Shown here piece after piece: positions 6,541-7,704 of a DNA stretch of 7,704 nucleotides. Positions within the stretch are counted from its first letter, which is position 1. Each line of letters starts with the position of its first letter. The notes beneath the pieces are model-generated. The model was not told the DNA's origin. It ran no database searches and saw nothing but the letters and a program-made list of their open reading frames with translations. This stretch comes from Planctomycetota bacterium (GTDB lineage Bacteria; Planctomycetota; MHYJ01; JACPRB01). The stretch covers positions 1 through 7,704 of the forward strand of contig JACQFK010000016.1 in the NCBI GenBank assembly GCA_016200125.1. The letters are read 5' to 3'. The position numbers and the translations under genes were made by a program.

Positions 6541-7704
6541 ATGACCGACCCCCGGAACGTCCCGATCGAGCACATCACGCGGCGCCGGTTCTTCCGGATG
6601 TCGACCGCCGGGATCGGCGCGGCCGCGCTCGGCTCCCTCCTGTCCCGCGACGGCTTCGGCCCCGCCTTCGCCAAGGCTACGGCGGGCGAGCAGGAGCTCG
6701 CGCCCCACTTCGCCCCCAAGGCGAAGCACCTGATCTACCTGTTCATGAACGGCGGCGCGTCGCAGATGGACCTCTACGACTACAAGCCGAAGATGCAGGA
6801 GATGTTCGACAAGGACCTGCCGCCCTCGATCATCAACGGCCAGCGGCTCACCACGATGACCTCGGGCCAGTCCCGCTTCCCGGTCGCGCCCTCCATGTTC
6901 AAGTTCAAGCAGCACGGCCAGTCGGGCGCCTGGGTCAGCGAGCTCCTCCCGAACATCGCGAAGCACGTCGACAAGATCTCCTTCATCAAGTCGGTCCACA
7001 CCGAGGCGATCAACCACGATCCCGCGGTGACCTACATCTGCACGGGCGCGCAGATCCCGGGGAAGGCGAGCCTGGGCTCCTGGCTTTCCTACGGGCTCGG
7101 GAGCGAGAACGACAACCTGCCGTCCTTCATCGTGATGACGCCGTCCTGGAGCGCCAAGCGCGAGGCCCAGGCGCTCTACAACCGGCTCTGGGGCTCGGGC
7201 TTCCTCCCCACGCGCTACCAGGGCGTCTGGTTCCGCCTCAAGGGCGATCCGGTGCTCTACCTGTCCGACCCGGCGGGCGTGAGCCGCGAGTCGCGCCGGA
7301 AGATGCTCGAAGCCGTGGTCCGGATGAACGCGCGCGAGTTCGACCTCGACGGCGATCCCGAGACGCAGGGCCGGATCGCGCAGTACGAGATGGCCTTCCG
7401 CATGCAGGAATCGGTCCCGGACCTGGTCGATTTCTCGAAGGAACCCAAGCACATCCGCGACCTCTACGGGCCCGATCTCGACAAGCCCGGGACCTTTGCG
7501 CAGTCGGCGATCCTGGCGCGGCGGATGATCGAGCGGGGCGTCCGGCAGGTGCAGATCTTCCACCGCGAGTGGGATCATCACGGCAGCCTGCCGCAGGACC
7601 TGCGTCACCAGACCAGCGACGTGGACCAGCCGATCGCGGCGCTTCTGACCGACCTCAAACAGCGGGGCATCCTCGACGAGACGCTCGTCGTCTGGGGCAG
7701 CGAG
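6541..7704 (+). CDS. Tat-exported DUF1501 protein (alkaline phosphatase/sulfatase superfamily), 3' truncated
   Basis: Open from ATG 6541 to the window end, 388 residues with no stop. The N-terminus has a twin-arginine motif, TRRRFFRM at 13-20, followed by a mild hydrophobic stretch ([10 protein letters not shown]) and an Ala-rich cleavage region near FAKATAG, so export in folded form by Tat is expected. DUF1501 hallmarks are present in order: [15 protein letters not shown] (N70, D77), the [19 protein letters not shown] block (H153, N158, H159, D160), an EWDHHG block (D345, H346, H347), and the closing LVVWGSE, which in the family continues as FGRTP or similar. These acidic and histidine residues fit a metal-binding phosphatase/sulfatase-like fold, but the family's reaction is not established. 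Family members are about 430-480 residues, so roughly 60-90 are missing. Coupling to the PSCyt1 gene is the usual planctomycete arrangement. Confidence 0.96.
   Translation, partial: MTDPRNVPIEHITRRRFFRMSTAGIGAAALGSLLSRDGFGPAFAKATAGEQELAPHFAPKAKHLIYLFMNGGASQMDLYDYKPKMQEMFDKDLPPSIINGQRLTTMTSGQSRFPVAPSMFKFKQHGQSGAWVSELLPNIAKHVDKISFIKSVHTEAINHDPAVTYICTGAQIPGKASLGSWLSYGLGSENDNLPSFIVMTPSWSAKREAQALYNRLWGSGFLPTRYQGVWFRLKGDPVLYLSDPAGVSRESRRKMLEAVVRMNAREFDLDGDPETQGRIAQYEMAFRMQESVPDLVDFSKEPKHIRDLYGPDLDKPGTFAQSAILARRMIERGVRQVQIFHREWDHHGSLPQDLRHQTSDVDQPIAALLTDLKQRGILDETLVVWGSE

Noticed and set aside
3027..6719. Minus-strand open frame of 1230 codons
   Set aside because: It lies opposite the cytochrome gene and the start of the DUF1501 gene, both with clear family motifs. 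The translation is a low-complexity R/L/V/G/E mix with no recognisable domain, as expected antisense to GC-rich codons.

Overview
The window looks like the chromosome of a high-GC member of the Planctomycetota, or a close PVC relative. It carries three protein types that are expanded in that group: a DUF6797/beta-propeller secreted protein, a planctomycete cytochrome (PSCyt1-DUF1549-DUF1553), and a Tat-exported DUF1501 protein. All genes lie on the + strand, codons mostly end in G or C, and GTG or TTG starts are plausible for several genes. The long minus-strand open frames are shadows of this codon bias.

Layout: (1) 1-150 is the 3' end of a gene whose last 49 residues resemble the end of a PDZ domain. 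(2) 174-2360 encodes a secreted DUF6797 plus PQQ/sorbosone-dehydrogenase-like propeller protein with no heme motif. (3) 2360-2917 encodes a small secreted protein of two apparent ferredoxin-like (HMA-like) halves, joined to the previous gene by a TGATG stop/start overlap. (4) 2918-3059 is the only sizeable gap. It is an almost continuous string of inverted repeats, including an AT-rich palindrome whose left arm carries a 6-bp duplication. (5) 3060-6533 (start uncertain) encodes a two-heme planctomycete cytochrome with a long insert of two sugar-binding-like domains. (6) 6541-7704 is a DUF1501 alkaline-phosphatase-superfamily protein with a twin-arginine signal, cut by the window end close to its C-terminus.

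How they may work together: genes 2-3 and genes 5-6 look like two adjacent transcription units, both producing extracytoplasmic proteins. The cytochrome and DUF1501 genes are 7 nt apart, and this pairing recurs very widely in planctomycetes, so the two proteins probably act together. The substrate is unknown; polysaccharide or sulfated glycan turnover is often suspected for such proteins but is not shown by this sequence. The upstream pair adds a calcium-loop propeller that may be a dehydrogenase or a binding scaffold, and an unrecognised small protein. A plausible but unproven reading is a periplasmic oxidation or binding module that passes electrons to the adjacent cytochrome.

No tRNA, rRNA, CRISPR array, insertion sequence or transposase gene was seen.
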